64,000 nucleotides of DNA from Symbiodinium sp. CCMP2592 (lineage: Eukaryota; Sar; Dinophyceae; Suessiales; Symbiodiniaceae), in NCBI GenBank assembly GCA_905221615.1, contig CAJNDT010004079.1, forward strand, positions 62,001 to 126,000, in the 5' to 3' direction. The position numbers and the translations under genes are program-made. Positions 40,540 to 53,623 of this stretch are shown here, in pieces. The notes under the pieces were generated by a model. That model was not told the origin of the DNA. It did not search any database and saw nothing but the letters and a program-made list of their open reading frames with translations. Position 1 is the first letter of the stretch. Every line of letters begins with the position of its first letter.

Positions 40540-42612
40540 GATGCAACTTGGTCCCACCAATGCTTCGACTGCGACGTGGATGCAGAGACTTCTGCAGCGG
40601 GTCGTCCCACGGGTTTCGTCGTTGCCCTGCTGGTGCTCCTTTCGGGGTTCTTCATGGCAGATTCCAACACCGGCACGGGCACGGGATGCTACGACACGGA
40701 GACTCATCGATGCGACTGCACCGTCACAGAAACGCAGTGCCTGGCTCGGCAAGGTCACTGGACTGACACATGCCGATCCTGCGATGCCACCACCAACGAG
40801 CAGCATCCCGATTGCCAGAGGCAATACTCTTGGGGTTGCTTTGACGAGGCCAGTCATGCGTGCGAGTGCACCGTCTCCGAGCGGGCCTGCGACGCGGCGG
40901 CGGGCAAATTCTGGACCCATGAGTGCCTAAGTTTGCAGCTTCTTGTATGTTTGGGTCTCTCTTTTTTTTCGGATTCGGAAGCAGCACCCAACCACGCCCA
41001 CCGAAGTTTCGATGTGGAAAGTATCATAGGGAGAAGGACAGAGCCAATGTGATGTTTGCAATGGGCAAGGTGCTGGTCGTGCTGCCGCGGCTCTGCTTGG
41101 GGCTGCTTCGTGCCGGGCAATGGCCCAGAGTCCGGCTGCCACTGCAACTTGTCCTGTCAAGTCTGTTGGTACTAGATCTGCTTCGTAACACCGCGCCATA
41201 CACACATGACATAAGCGTCAGTTGGCCACAGTCCACAAGAGTCTGGATGTCACCCAGTTCACAGATGAGGTTGGGAGAGGCTGGGAGCAGAAAGCCAGCA
41301 TCGAACCTAAAACATGACTTTCGTTGTGTTGTTCGGCATCGGCAGTAGCTTCTTAATTTCGAGCTCGAGGGTTGAGGAACATCACGCGTCCATTCACACC
41401 CGGCTGCGCCAGCTCTCCCGAAACTCCCAAATAGTTGGAGCTGCAGAAGCCGGACAGTTCAAAACGAGCAGGGTGGCTAGCAAGGCTCCTGGAAGGTAGA
41501 GCAAGTTATGCAAGAGACCGTCGTGCGAACAGGCAACCTCTACGAGGGCGCGTGCACCCTTGACTTCCCTGCTGCCAGTCTCATGCTAGAGAGGGGTGGA
41601 GGCTTTGCGTTACATGCGTGTCCGACTTCGGCATGTGTTGATGTTGTGATCCATGCCGTGCCTGGCAGCTGCCTGTATGCGTGTGGGGAACTCCAGTTGA
41701 GCCCGTTGGCAACTGAGGACGCAACTTGGTCCCACCAGTGCTTCGAGTGCGAAGAGGATGCGGTGCCCAGAACGTGCATTAGTTCGTTCCAGTAGGAAAC
41801 AAGAACCTTGAAACTTACTATTGTGTAGCTTTATTGGCATATTGTAGGTCTCGTTTGTTCAGGCTTTGCGCTTGAGTCTTTGGGTGCGGCGTTTTGCAGT
41901 TCTTCTTTTGATGCCCGCTAGCACCTGAAGAATGTGCACGTCGCGCTCGATTTTCCGCAGTTTGCAGAGTGCCAGCTCTTTGCCGGCGTGATCGCGAACC
42001 CCAAGCCGTAGACTGTAGACTCCCCAGCAAAGGTAAGCGCACCCCAAATCCGACATACTGCAACACATGGCACCTTGCAGGTGCAGAAGGATGTGGAGGC
42101 GGCTGTGGACGATGGGGGCGTCGGGGTTGCTGTGGCTGTGTCACGGCTATTCTTCAGCAGCGGGTTGTTGGGACGACTGACGACGAATGGCTTGCTGAAG
42201 CTTTAGGTTTTGTCCCATCATGGCTCATGCCCTGATATGAGTCGTTCAGAGCCTACCAATCCGCCACTGAAAGTTTGGAAGCAGCTGAGGTGTCCGTTTC
42301 GGTCACAGTCGTTGTGGTTGCTGCATGCATTGGCATCTACTGCCTCTGGGCCAAGATGATTAAACCAAAGCCGGTGAACGAGCCGCCGCTCGGCAACACC
42401 TTCTGCTCAAAATCCCACGTCCCAGTCGTTGAGATCTGAAAAACCTTCAATTAGAGGAATCGATGAGGGAAACGGGCATTCGAAGTCCATCGTCTGTCCT
42501 CTGCATGCCGAGGTACAACAGCCCGCAGTTCAATCAGTCAGACGTGGTGGTGGGCTTGGCCGTTCCGGGAACGGCTCCATCCTCTGCTGCAACTCCCAAA
42601 GAGGTTGCTTGA
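40540..42612 (+). CDS. Cys-rich membrane protein, locus 2 C-module
   Basis: Exons 40540-40922, 41070-41160, 41718-41762, 42081-42199, 42274-42381 and 42513-42612 have the same lengths as at locus 1 (383, 91, 45, 119, 108, 100 nt) and keep frame. This is the uninterrupted version of the intron that carries the insertion in locus 1. The second exon reads SCCRGSAWGC, with Arg in place of His. The transmembrane helix and the tail ending TPKEVA are intact. The 5' start is unresolved. Confidence 0.6.
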
Positions 42613-43362
42613 TGCTGCCTGAGACGCCTTAGGGCTGCACGGACACGAGATGCAGTCCCAAGCCAACCGTGCATCATTTTTCATTTTTTTCGCTTGCGCT
42701 CCAAAGGAGATTGTCGGAGCAGTTTAAAGTTTAAGGCTGTAGTAGGCCGGCGCATCTGTTCGCTTCCCTCTTGGCCTCCCAGGCAGTCTCGTTTTTGTGT
42801 TCCGCTGCAGTGACCTCTTCGGAGTGTCAGCGGTTTTGTATCGCTGCATGCGCAGATAAGCATTTTTGTGCAAGGGCCCTTTCCGGCATGCTGCTTCTTT
42901 TGCTGCTGCTAGACGGCAGAGGCAGAGGCATGCAAGAATTGTAACTGTAACGTTGTATAGTGGAGAGTGGCCTTCCTGACTTGTATTGGAAGTTGTAATA
43001 TGCATCCGATTTTGAATGCTTGTTCCTTCCTCGCTGGTAGGCCCGAGGAGGAGGCCGCAAGGCCAGGCATGCATGAAGACCCTGCGTGGTTCACAGCTCG
43101 TGCTGAGCTCCAGCTGGAAAACGTGGACCATAGACATCATAACGCTGCTGAAGCAGACCATACCACAACTTCGGGAGAGAAGGAAGCCTAAACCCGAAAC
43201 AGGCCCCAAACGGGCTCCATCCACAAATGCAGCTTTAGGGCTTGGGGTTGGGGATCGCCTGGCCGTTAAGATGGCGCTGCCCCCGCTCAAACGACATTCA
43301 AATCACGCTTGAAGCCTTCCACCGGCGCCCTCATCTCGCCATGTCCTAAGGCCACATGATCT

Positions 43363-43420
43363 GGGAGGCATTTTTGCTCCAGCACGTGATTTTGGCACAT
43401 TCCTGACGCCTCCTGTTGCC
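43363..43420 (+). promoter_or_regulatory. Conserved 5' box, locus 3
   Basis: Same 58-bp layout as locus 2, including GCACGTGATTTTGGCAC. Confidence 0.6.
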
Positions 43421-44310
43421 ATGGCGACAATGCTAGGACTAGGACTGGCCACTGGTCTTCAGGTGGTCAGATACACACACCCATTAGGGTCCGGAGAGGT
43501 TTGAGGCTGTATCACCCGGCCCAAATCCCGGGCTTCAAAAAATTCTAAAGGTTTGGGGGTTGGGGTGTTCAGGGTTCACGTTAGGTTTCAATTGTCGGGC
43601 TGAGGTCATACTGCAAAAAAGAAATCATGCTTGAGGCTGGGTTCACGGCTTTTCAGAAGGATTTGGGTAGTCGTGCATGGGCTATCTGGGCTTCGAGGTC
43701 ATGTTCGCGATCGTGACTGCCGATGGAACGTCCGCCGGGTCCTGTTACAACATGCCACTCACGCCCGCAAGAGTTGCCACGACTTTTGAGGTTTTGGGCT
43801 GGTCTAGTAAGACATCGCAACGGTAGTCAGTCTGTTGAAGGCCTCCGCCGTTCAAAACTCGAGGACGACGCACGCAGTGTCCTGCAACATGGCGGAGGTC
43901 GACTGCGCGTCTCCACACATGTGGTACGCTCCCGGCTATGTCTCCCCACGCAGTGGCTGCTGCCATTGCGAGGCATCCTGCGCGAACACATCCGGGAACT
44001 GCACCTACTACGATGCGGTGGAGGACCCTCAGGACAGCTCCGCACCCAACAACCAAAGCATCACCCAAAGCTCACGGAGGCTTCAAATCGACATCCCTCG
44101 CATGTTTATGGCAGTTGCACAAAATCTTGAAGCGAATCGCAAGCCGCTGGATGGATGAGTCCAGCAATTGTCAGAAGTCGTAGTCGATCGTCCCGGTAAG
44201 GGGTTGTATCAGAGTATCGCGAACAAGTAGTAGTAGTGGTACTTGCCGTAGTCAGTAGTAGTAGTAGTAGAAGAAGTAGAAGAAGAAGTAGTAGTAGTAG
44301 TAGCAGTAGC

Positions 44311-44372
<62 letters not shown>

Positions 44373-45840
44373 CAGTAGCAGTAGTAGCAGTAGCAGATGT
44401 CGACCTGTAGTGCAAGTCGTGCCGCACAGTGTAGCATGGTATGGTTGATGTTGCACTCATTGTTAGTTCCTGAAGCATGGAGGAGAACTGGGGTTGCTAT
44501 GAGCATGCTGCCCGCCAGTGCGATTGTCTTGTGTCGGAAGCCGCGTGCACAGCCAAAGGTGCAGGCCACACATGGACATCTGGATGCACTTCCTGTGCCT
44601 CACAAGGCTCTTGCTACGACATGACATCTCACGCGATCAGCTGCGATGTTCCCGAGACGTCGTGCTCGTCGCCGAACATGTGGTATGCACCGGGCTACGT
44701 CTCCCTGCGAAGCGGATGCTGCCACTGCAGGGCGTCCTGCAAAGAGCCGGCGGACAACTGCACTTACAGCGATGCGGTCGCGCCGGAGGACTGCCCACCG
44801 CCACAGAAGCACAATTTCAATGCCGAGAGCGCATAGAAGCTTTGAGCCAGCCACAAGCCATCATAAGCCCCCAGATGACTGAGTTTTGTGAGTTCCTGAA
44901 GCATGGAGGAGAACTGGGGTTGCTATGAGCATGCCGCCCGCCAGTGCGATTGTCTTGTGTCCGAAGCAGGCTGCACAGCCAAAGGCACAGGCCACACATG
45001 GACATCTGGATGCAACTCATGTGCCTCACAAGGCTCTTGCTACGATATGACATCTCACAGCATCAGCTGCGATGTTCCCGAAACATCGTGCTCGTCGCCG
45101 AACATGTGGTATGCACCGGGCTACGTCTCCCCGCGAAGCGGATGCTGCCACTGCAGGGCGTCCTGCAAAGAGCCGGCGGACAACTGCTCGTACAGTGATG
45201 TGGAAGCGGAGACCCAGAGAGACTGGGGATGCTATGACTCGTCCACAAATGCCTGCGATTGCGACACGACTGAAGCGGAGTGTTCCGGGTCCTGGACGCA
45301 GTCTTGCCGCAGCTGCAACGGAGAGGTGCCAACTTCTTCTGCAGGTCGTCCCAGAGGTTTCGTCCTTGCCCTGCTTGTGTTCCTCTACGGCTTCTTCACA
45401 GCAGAAGCCAACACCGGCAGCGGCACAGGATGCTACAACGTGGAGACTCACCAGTGCGACTGCACAGTCTCCGAATCAACCTGCCATGCTCGGGGAGGCA
45501 CCTGGACTGACACGTGTCGATCCTGCGATTCCACCACCAACGAGCAGCATCCCCAATGCCAGAGGCAATACTCTTGGGGTTGCTTTGACGAGGCCAGTCA
45601 TGCGTGCGAATGCACCGTCTCCGAGAAAACCTGCGAAGCAGCGGCTGGCAAGACCTGGACTCATGAGTGCCTGGGTCTCCAAACAGTGCCGTCGTAGTCT
45701 TGCCATGCATTCTTGGTTTCGGAAAACTAGACGAAGCCCGTGTGCTAAGGTGCTGGTCCTGCTGCCACGGCTCTTCTTGGGGCTGCTTCGTACCGGGGAA
45801 TGGCGCCGAGTCCGGCTGCCACTGCAACTTGTCGTCCTAA
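43421..45840 (+). CDS. Cys-rich secreted protein, locus 3 N-module
   Basis: Exons 43421-43462, 43698-43753, 43864-44017, 44483-44776, 44909-45666 and 45750-45840 give 464 residues. Structure follows locus 1: signal peptide over exons 1-2, GC-AG intron before exon 3, TAG microsatellite in the intron before exon 4, internal hydrophobic segment in exon 5, and a TAA end at the shared position. Compared with locus 1, exon 1 has two extra codons and exon 2 has three fewer. Near-identical to locus 6. Confidence 0.7.
44228..44397. repeat. TAG/CAG microsatellite in intron, locus 3
   Basis: AGT repeats interrupted by AGA and AGC units, about twice as long as at locus 1. Confidence 0.9.
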
Positions 45841-46268
45841 GCTTCAGAGGAATGCCCATGAGAACGATCAGATGGAGCCACCTCCCAAGCAGACACGAAC
45901 GATTGTGGGACATGGCTGGGCAAACATGGAACGCGTCGGGCATGCTGTTGAACGGAGTGAAATGCATGATGGATCGTAGTAGGAGTTTAAACCTAAATGT
46001 TGCTCACGGTTGCTTCCAAGGATCTGAGAGTCAGCTGAGTTCTTAAGTGTGTCGAGCTGTTGACGTCTTAACTGTACAGTAGTCAAGGCCCGCAGAACAA
46101 TCATGAAGCTTTGAGGCAACCTCCACGAGACATCGTGCAGCCTGGATTTCCCAGCCTCCTGTCGCGCTGAGGTTTTGCAGGTTTTGGATTTTCGACTCTA
46201 GATCTTGTTGTGGTGCTAGAGCTGCTCGCCAGGTTAGCGATTGGAGGCTTTCGATATCCGCAGCTGAG

Positions 46269-48157
46269 GATGCAACTTGGTCCCACCAATGCTTCGACTG
46301 CGACGTGGATGCAGAGACTTCTGCAGCGGGTCGTCCCACAGGTTTCGTCGTTGCCCTGCTGGTGCTCCTTTCTGGGTTCTTCATGGCAGATTCCAACACC
46401 GGCACGGGCACGGGATGCTACGACACGGAGACTCATCGATGCGACTGCACCGTCACCGAAACGCAGTGCCTGGCTAGGCAAGGTCACTGGACTGACACGT
46501 GCCGATCCTGCGATGCCACCACCAACGAGCAGCATCCCGATTGCCAGAGGCAATACTCTTGGGGTTGCTTTGACGAGGCCAGTCATGCGTGCGAGTGCAC
46601 GGTGTCCGAGCGGGCCTGCGACACGGCGGCGGGCAAATCCTGGACCCATGAGTGCCTAGGTTTGCAGCTCCCTGTGTATTTGGGTCTCTCATTTTTTTGG
46701 ATTCGGAAGCAGCACCCAATCACGTCCACCGAAGTTTCGATGTGGAACATATCATAGGGAGAAGGACAGAGCCAACGTGATGTTTGCGTTTGCGATGGGA
46801 CACCCTCCTGCCTGCAAGGTGCTGGTCGTGCTGCCACGGCTCTGCTTGGGGCTGCTTTGTGCCGGGGAATGGCCCAGAGTCCGGTTGCCACTGCAACTTG
46901 TCATACCAATATGTTAGAATATGTGCTAACCGACCACAGAAGAAGTATGAGTACACAAGAGCTTGGATGTCAACCAGTTAGGAGATGAGATATTGAACTG
47001 CTCGGAGCATGAAGCTAGCAGAGAAACCGAAATCATTGGGAAGGCTCCTGAAACTGCGGCAACTTATGCAAGAGACCGTCATTTGATCAGGCAACCTCTA
47101 CGAGGGCGCGTGCGCGCTTGACTTTCCTGCCGCAAGTCTCATGGTATAGACAGGGGTGGAGGCTTTGCGTTTCGTGCATGTCCGACTTCGGGGATGTGTT
47201 GATGTTCTGATCCCTGCAGCTCCTGGCAGAGTTGGCTTTCTAGAGCTTTCTCTCTGTGTGTGTGTCCGTTCGCAACTGAGGACGCAACTTGGTCGCACCA
47301 GTGCTTCGAGTGCGAAGAGGATGCGGTGCCCGGGACGTCTTTAGGCGGTTTAGTGCGGGGGCTTTTCAGGCTTAACTTTAACATTGTGTGACGTTATCTG
47401 TATATTGTAGTCTATTTATTTGTCTTTGCATTTGAGTCTTTGTGTGAGGCGTTTCACAGTCATTTTCTTGACGGAGCGTAGCACCTGAAGGCTGTGCATT
47501 GTGCACGTGGCGCTCGATTATCCGTTTTCAAAGTACGAGCGCGCCGCTGTCATACTCGCGAACCTTCAGCCATCTTAAGCCGTAGACCTCCCGGCAAGGG
47601 GAAGCTCACCCGAAATCCGACAAGCTTGCAGCGCATGGCGCCCTGCAGGTGCGGAAGGATGTGGAGGCGGCTGTGGACGATGGGGGCGTCGGGGTTGCTG
47701 TGGCCGTGTCACGGCCGTTCTTCAGCAACGGGTTGTTGGGACGACTGACGACAAATGGCTTGCTGAAGCTTTAGATTTTGTCCTATATATCATAGCTCAT
47801 GCCCTGATATGAGTCGTTCCTACAATCCTCCACGGGAAGTTTGGAAGCAACTGAGGTGTCCGTTTCGGTCACAGTCGTTGTGGTTGCTGCATGCATTGGC
47901 ATTTACTGCCTCTGGGCCAAGATGATGAAACCAAAGCCGGTGAACGAGCCGCGGCCCGGCTCCATCGCTCAAAATCCCGCGTCCCAGTCGTTGTGCTCCG
48001 CAAAACCTATGCATTCGAAATCCATACTCTGTCGTCTGGGCATGTCTGGACACCGAGGTACAACAGCCCGCAGTTCAATCAGTCAGATGTGGTGGTGGGC
48101 TTGGCCGTTCCGGGAACGGCTCCATCCTCTGCTGCAACTCCCAAAGAGGTTGCTTGA
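46269..48157 (+). CDS. Cys-rich membrane protein, locus 3 C-module
   Basis: Exons 46269-46651, 46819-46909, 47281-47325, 47649-47767, 47840-47947 and 48058-48157. The end of exon 2 differs from loci 1, 2, 4 and 5: a Cys is lost (NLSYQ instead of NFSCQ or NLSCQ) and the GT donor after CAA is changed to TA, with a GT three bases on. The following intron is shorter and its GT microsatellite is nearly lost. Transmembrane helix and tail are intact. This copy may be less functional. Confidence 0.55.
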
Positions 48158-48873
48158 TGCTGCCTGAGACGCCTTAGGGCTGCACGGACACGAGATGCAG
48201 TCCCAAGCCAAACATGCGCCATTTTTTCGCTTGAGCTCCAAAGGAGGTTGTTGGAGCAGTTGAAAGTTTAAGGCTGTAGTAGGCCGGCGCATCTGTTCGC
48301 TTGCCTCTTGACCTCCCAGGCAGTCAGATTTTTGTGTTCCGCTGTAGTGACCTGCTTGGAGTGTCGGCGGTTTTGTATCGTTGCATCCGCAGACAAGCAT
48401 TTTTGTGAGAGGGCCCTTTCCGGCATGCTGCTTCTTTTGCTAGACGGCAGAGGCAGAGGCATGCAAGAATTGTAACTGTTGTATAGTGGAGAAAGGCCTT
48501 CATGACTTGTATTGGAAGTTGTAATATGCATCCGATTTTGAATGCTTGTTCCTTCCTCGCTGGTAGGCCCGAGGAGGAGGCCGCAAGGCCCGGCATGCAT
48601 CAAGACCCTGCGTGGTGCACAGCGCGCGCTGAGCTCCAGCTGCAAAACCTGGCGGACCATGACATCATAACGCCACTGAAGCAGACCATATCACAACTTG
48701 GGGAGAGAAGGAAGCCTAAACCCTAAACAGGCCCCAAACCAATTGGCGGAAAACTTCGGTCTCCCTCCCAAAAGGTAGCTTCAGGCTTTGCGGGTGCAGA
48801 GTTGCCTGGCCGTCGAGATGGCGCTTCTCCCCACTCCTACGAGATCTTAAGCGTTGTTAGCACACTCACCTGT

Positions 48874-48931
48874 GGGAGGCATTTTTGCTCCAGCACGTGA
48901 TTTTGGCACTCGCCTGACGCCTCCTGTTGCC
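48874..48931 (+). promoter_or_regulatory. Conserved 5' box, locus 4
   Basis: Same 58-bp layout as locus 2. Confidence 0.6.
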
Positions 48932-49416
48932 ATGGCGACGGTTTCCCTGCTAGTGCTCCTCCACGGCTTCTTCGCAGCAGAAGCCAACACCGGCAGCGGC
49001 ACAGGATGCTACAACGTGGAGACTCACCAGTGCGACTGCACAGTCTCCGAATCTACCTGCCATGCTCGGGGAGGCACCTGGACTGACACGTGTCGATCCT
49101 GCGATTCCACCACCAACGAGCAGCACCCCCAGTGCCAGAGGCAATACTCCTGGGGTTGCTTTGACGAGGCCAGTCATGCTTGTGAGTGCACCGTCTCCGA
49201 GAAAACCTGCGAAGCAGCGGCTGGCAAGACCTGGACTCATGAGTGCCTGGGTCTCTAAGCAATGCCGTCGTAGCCTTGCCATGCATGCTTGGTTTCGGAA
49301 AACAAGACGAAGCCCGTGTGCTAAGGTGCTGGTCCTGCTGCCACGGCTCTTCTTGGGGCTGCTTCGTACCGGGGAATGGCGCCGAGTCCGGCTGCCACTG
49401 CAACTTGTCGTCCTAA
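48932..49416 (+). CDS. Short Cys-rich secreted protein, locus 4 N-module
   Basis: Exons 48932-49242 and 49326-49416 (83-bp intron) give 133 residues, nearly identical to locus 2. Signal peptide, Cys motifs and TAA are as described there. Confidence 0.75.
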
Positions 49417-49831
49417 GCTTCAGAGGAATGCCCATGAGAACGATCAGATGGAGCCACCTCCCAAGCAGACACGAACGATTGTGGGACATGGCCGGGCAAA
49501 CGTGGAACATGTCAGCATGCGGCATGACGGATCGTAGTAGGAGTTTAAACCTAAATGTCGCTCACGGTTGCTTCCAAACATCAGAGAGTTATATAGCTGA
49601 GTTCTTGAATGCGTCGAGCTCTTGAAGTCTTAACTGTACAGTAGTCAAGGCCCGAAGAACAATCCTAAAGCTTTGAGGCAACCTCCACGAGACATCGTGC
49701 AGCCTGGATTTCCCAGCCTCCTGTCGTGCTGAGGTTTCGCGGGTTCTGGGTTTCCCGACTTCAGATCTTGTTGTGGTGCTAGAGCTGCTCGCCAGGTTAG
49801 CGATTGGAGGCTTTCGATATCCGCAGCTGAG

Positions 49832-51909
49832 GATGCAACTTGGTCCCACCAATGCTTCGACTGCGACGTGGATGCAGAGACTTCTGCAGCGGGTCGTCCC
49901 ACAGGTTTCGTCGTTGCCCTGCTGGTGCTCCTTTCTGGGTTCTTCATGGCAGATTCCAACACCGGCACGGGCACGGGATGCTACGACACGGAGACTCATC
50001 GATGCGACTGCACCGTCACCGAAACGCAGTGCCTGGCTCGGCAAGGTCACTGGACTGACACGTGCCGATCCTGCGATGCCACCACCAACGAGCAGCATCC
50101 CGATTGCCAGAGGCAATACTCTTGGGGTTGCTTTGACGAGGCCAGTCATGCGTGCGAGTGCACCGTGTCCGAGCGGGCCTGCGACGCGGCGGCGGGCAAA
50201 TTCTGGACCCATGAGTGCCTAAGTTTGCAGCTCCCTGTGTGTTTGGGTCTCGCAGTTTTTTTCGGATTCGGAAGCAGCACCCAACCACGTCCACCGAAGT
50301 TTCGATGTGGAAAGTATCATAGGGAGAAGGACAGAGCCAATGTGATGTTTGCAATGGGCAAGGTGCTGGTCGTGCTGCCACGGCTCTGCTTGGGGCTGCT
50401 TCGTGCCGGGGAATGGCCCAGAGTCCGGATGCCACTGCAACTTCTCCTGTCAAGTCTGGTACTAGATCTGCTGCGTAACACCGCGCCATACACACATGAC
50501 ATAAGCACCAGTTGGCCACAGTCCACAAGAGTCTGGATGTCACTTAGTTCACAGATGAGGTTCCGAGCGGCTAGGAGCAGAAATCCAGCATCGAGCCCAA
50601 ACCATTCGTTCTGTTGTTCGACATCAGCAGTTGTGTCAATAAATTTCGGGCTCGAGGGTTGAGGAACATCACATCCAATTCACACCTGGGCTCCGCCAGC
50701 TTTCCCGGAACTCCCGAATAGTTGGAGCTGCAGAAGCCGAACAGTTCAATCCGCACAGGTTCGCTAGGAAGGCTCTTGCAAGGTTATGCAATCGACCGTC
50801 ATGCGATCAGGCAACCTCTACGAGGGCGCGTGCGCCCTTGACTTCCCTGCCGCCAGTCTCATGGTAGAGAGGGGCGGAGGCTTTGCGTTTCATGCGTGTC
50901 CGACTTCGGCGTGTGTTGATGTTGTGATCCCTGCCGTGCCTGGCAGCTCCGTGTATGTGTGTGTGTGTGTGTGTGGGGGGAACTCCTGTGGTGTCCGTTG
51001 GCAACTGAGGACGCAACTTGGTCCCACCAGTGCTTCGAGTGCGAAGAGGATGCGGTGCCCAGAACGTGCAGTAGTTCGTTCCAGTAGGAAACAAGAACCT
51101 TGAAACTTACTATTGTGTAGCTTTATTGGCATATTATATTGTAGGTCTCGTTTGTTCAGGCTTTGCGCTTGAGTCTTTGGGTGCGGCGTTTTGCAGTTCT
51201 TCTTTTGATGCCCGCTAGCACCTGAAGAATGTGCACGTCGCGCTCGATTTTCCGCAGTTTGCAGAGTGCCAGCTCTTTGCCGGCGTGATCGCGAACCCCA
51301 AGCCGTAGACTGTAGACTCCCCAGCAAAAGCCAGCGCACCCCAAATCCGACATACTGCAACACATGGCACCTTGCAGGTGCAGAAGGATGTGGAGGCGGC
51401 TGTGGACGATGGGGGCGTCGGGGTTGCTGTGGCCGTGTCACGGCCGTTCTTCAGCAACGGGTTGTTGGGACGACTGACGACGAATGGCTTGCTGAAGCTT
51501 TAGGTTTTGTCCCATCATGGCTCATGCCCTGATATGAGTCGTTCAGAGCCTACCAATCCGCCACTGGAAGTTTGGAAGCAGCTGAGGTGTCCGTTTCGGT
51601 CACAGTCGTTGTGGTTGCTGCATGCATTGGCATCTACTGCCTCTGGGCCAAGATGAGAAAACCAAAGCCGGTGAACGAGCCGCGGCTCGGCAACACCTTG
51701 TGCTCAAAATCCCGCGTCCCAGTCGTTGCGATCTGAAAAACCTTCAATTAGAGGAATCGATGAGGGAAACGGGCATTCGAAGTCCATCGTCTGTCCTCTG
51801 CATGCCGAGGTACAACAGCCCGCAGTTCAATCAGTCAGACGTGGTGGTGGGCTTGGCCGTTCCGGGAACGGCTCCATCCTCTGCTGCAACTCCCAAAGAG
51901 GTTGCTTGA
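49832..51909 (+). CDS. Cys-rich membrane protein, locus 4 C-module
   Basis: Exons 49832-50214, 50363-50453, 51010-51054, 51378-51496, 51571-51678 and 51810-51909, with the same exon lengths as locus 1. The GT donor after CAA and the NFSCQ ending are intact. The intron 50454-51009 contains a GT microsatellite at 50954-50977, the position where locus 1 is interrupted. The transmembrane exon reads CLWAKMRKPKP. Confidence 0.6.
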
Positions 51910-52658
51910 TGCTGCCTGAGACGCCTTAGGGCTGCACGGACACGAGATGCAGTCCCAAGCCAACCGTGCATCATTTTTCATTTTTTTCGCTTGCGCTCCA
52001 AAGGAGATTGTCGGAGCAGTTTAAAGTTTAAGGCTGTAGTAGGCCGGCGCATCTGTTCGCTTCCCTCTTGGCCTCCCAGGCAGTCTCGTTTTTGTGTTCC
52101 GCTGCAGTGACCTCTTCGGAGTGTCAGCGGTTTTGTATCGCTGCATGCGCAGATAAGCATTTTTGTGCAAGGGCCCTTTCCGGCATGCTGCTTCTTTTGC
52201 TACTGCTAGACGGCAGAGGCAGAGGCATGCTAGAATTGTAACTGTTGTATAGTGGAGAGTGGCCTTCCTGACTTGTATTGGAAGTTGTAATATGCATCCG
52301 ATTTTGAATGCTTGTTCCTTCCTCGCTGGTAGGCCCGAGGAGGAGGAGGAGACCGCAAGGCCAGGCATGCATGAAGACCCTGCGTGGTTCACAGCTCGTG
52401 CTGAGCTCCAGCTGGAAAACGTGGACCATAGACATCATAACGCCGCTGAAGCAGACCATACCACAACTTCGGGAGAGAAGGAAGCCTAAACCCGAAACAG
52501 GCCCCAAACCAATTGGCGGAAAACTTCGGTCTCCCTCCCAAAAGGTAGCTTCAGGGTTTGCGGGTGCAGAGTTGCCTGGCCGTCGAGATGGCGCGTCTCC
52601 CCACTCCTACGAGAACTTAAGCATTCTTAGCACACTCACCTGCCAGGTCACTTGATGG

Positions 52659-52716
52659 GGGAGGCATTTTTGCTCCAGCACGTGATTTTGGCACTCGCCT
52701 GACGCCTCCTGTTGCC
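52659..52716 (+). promoter_or_regulatory. Conserved 5' box, locus 5
   Basis: Same 58-bp layout. The sequence just upstream (CCAGGTCACTTGATG) differs from locus 4. Confidence 0.6.
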
Positions 52717-53201
52717 ATGGCGACGGTTTCCCTGCTAGTGCTCCTCCACGGCTTCTTCGCAGCAGAAGCCAACACCGGCAGCGGCACAGGATGCTACAAC
52801 GTGGAGACTCACCAGTGCGACTGCACAGTCTCCGAATCTACCTGCCATGCTCGGGGAGGCACCTGGACTGACACGTGTCGATCCTGCGATTCCACCACCA
52901 ACGAGCAGCACCCCCAGTGCCAGAGGCAATACTCCTGGGGTTGCTTTGACGAGGCCAGTCATGCTTGTGAGTGCACCGTCTCCGAGCAAACCTGCGAAGC
53001 AGCTGCTGGCAAGACCTGGACCCATGAGTGCCTGGGTCTCTAAGCAATGCCGTCGTAGCCTTGCCATGCATGCTTGGTTTCGGAAAACAAGACGAAGCCC
53101 GTGTGCTAAGGTGCTGGTCCTGCTGCCACGGCTCTTCTTGGGGCTGCTTCGTGCCGGGGAATGGTCCCGAGTCCGGCTGCCACTGCAACTTGTCGTCCTA
53201 A
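52717..53201 (+). CDS. Short Cys-rich secreted protein, locus 5 N-module
   Basis: Exons 52717-53027 and 53111-53201 give 133 residues. It differs from loci 2 and 4 by a few substitutions, for example EQTCEAAAG in place of EKTCEAAAG. Signal peptide, Cys pattern and TAA position are the same. Confidence 0.75.
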
Positions 53202-53623
53202 GCTTCAGAGGAATGCCCATGAGAACGATCAGATGGAGCCACCTCCCAAGCAGACACGAACGATTGTGGGACATGGCCGGGCGAACGTGGAACATGTCAG
53301 CATGCGGCATGACGGATCGTAGTAGGAGTTTAAACCTAAATGTCGCTCACGGTTGCTTCCAAACATCAGAGAGTTATATAGCTGAGTTCTTGAATGCGTC
53401 GAGCTCTTGAAGTCTTAACTGTACAGTAGTCAAGGCCCGAAGAACATTCCTGAAGCTTTGAGGCAACCTCCACGAGACATCGTGCAGCCTGGATTTCCCA
53501 GCCTCCTGTCGTGCTGAGGTTTCGCGGGTTCTGGGTTTCCCGACTTCAGATCTTGTTGTAGTGCTTGAGCTGCTCGCCAGGTTAGCGGTTGGAGATTGGA
53601 GGCTTTCGGTATCCGCAGCTGAG

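Larger units (their letters stand above)
43363..48400 (+). repeat. Segmental duplication, left copy (locus 3)
   Basis: Locus 3, and flanking sequence to at least the end of its tail exon, recurs at 56496-61293 with an offset of 13,133-13,136 bp. Differences are few, including in introns and microsatellites. The right border is approximate. Confidence 0.85.
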
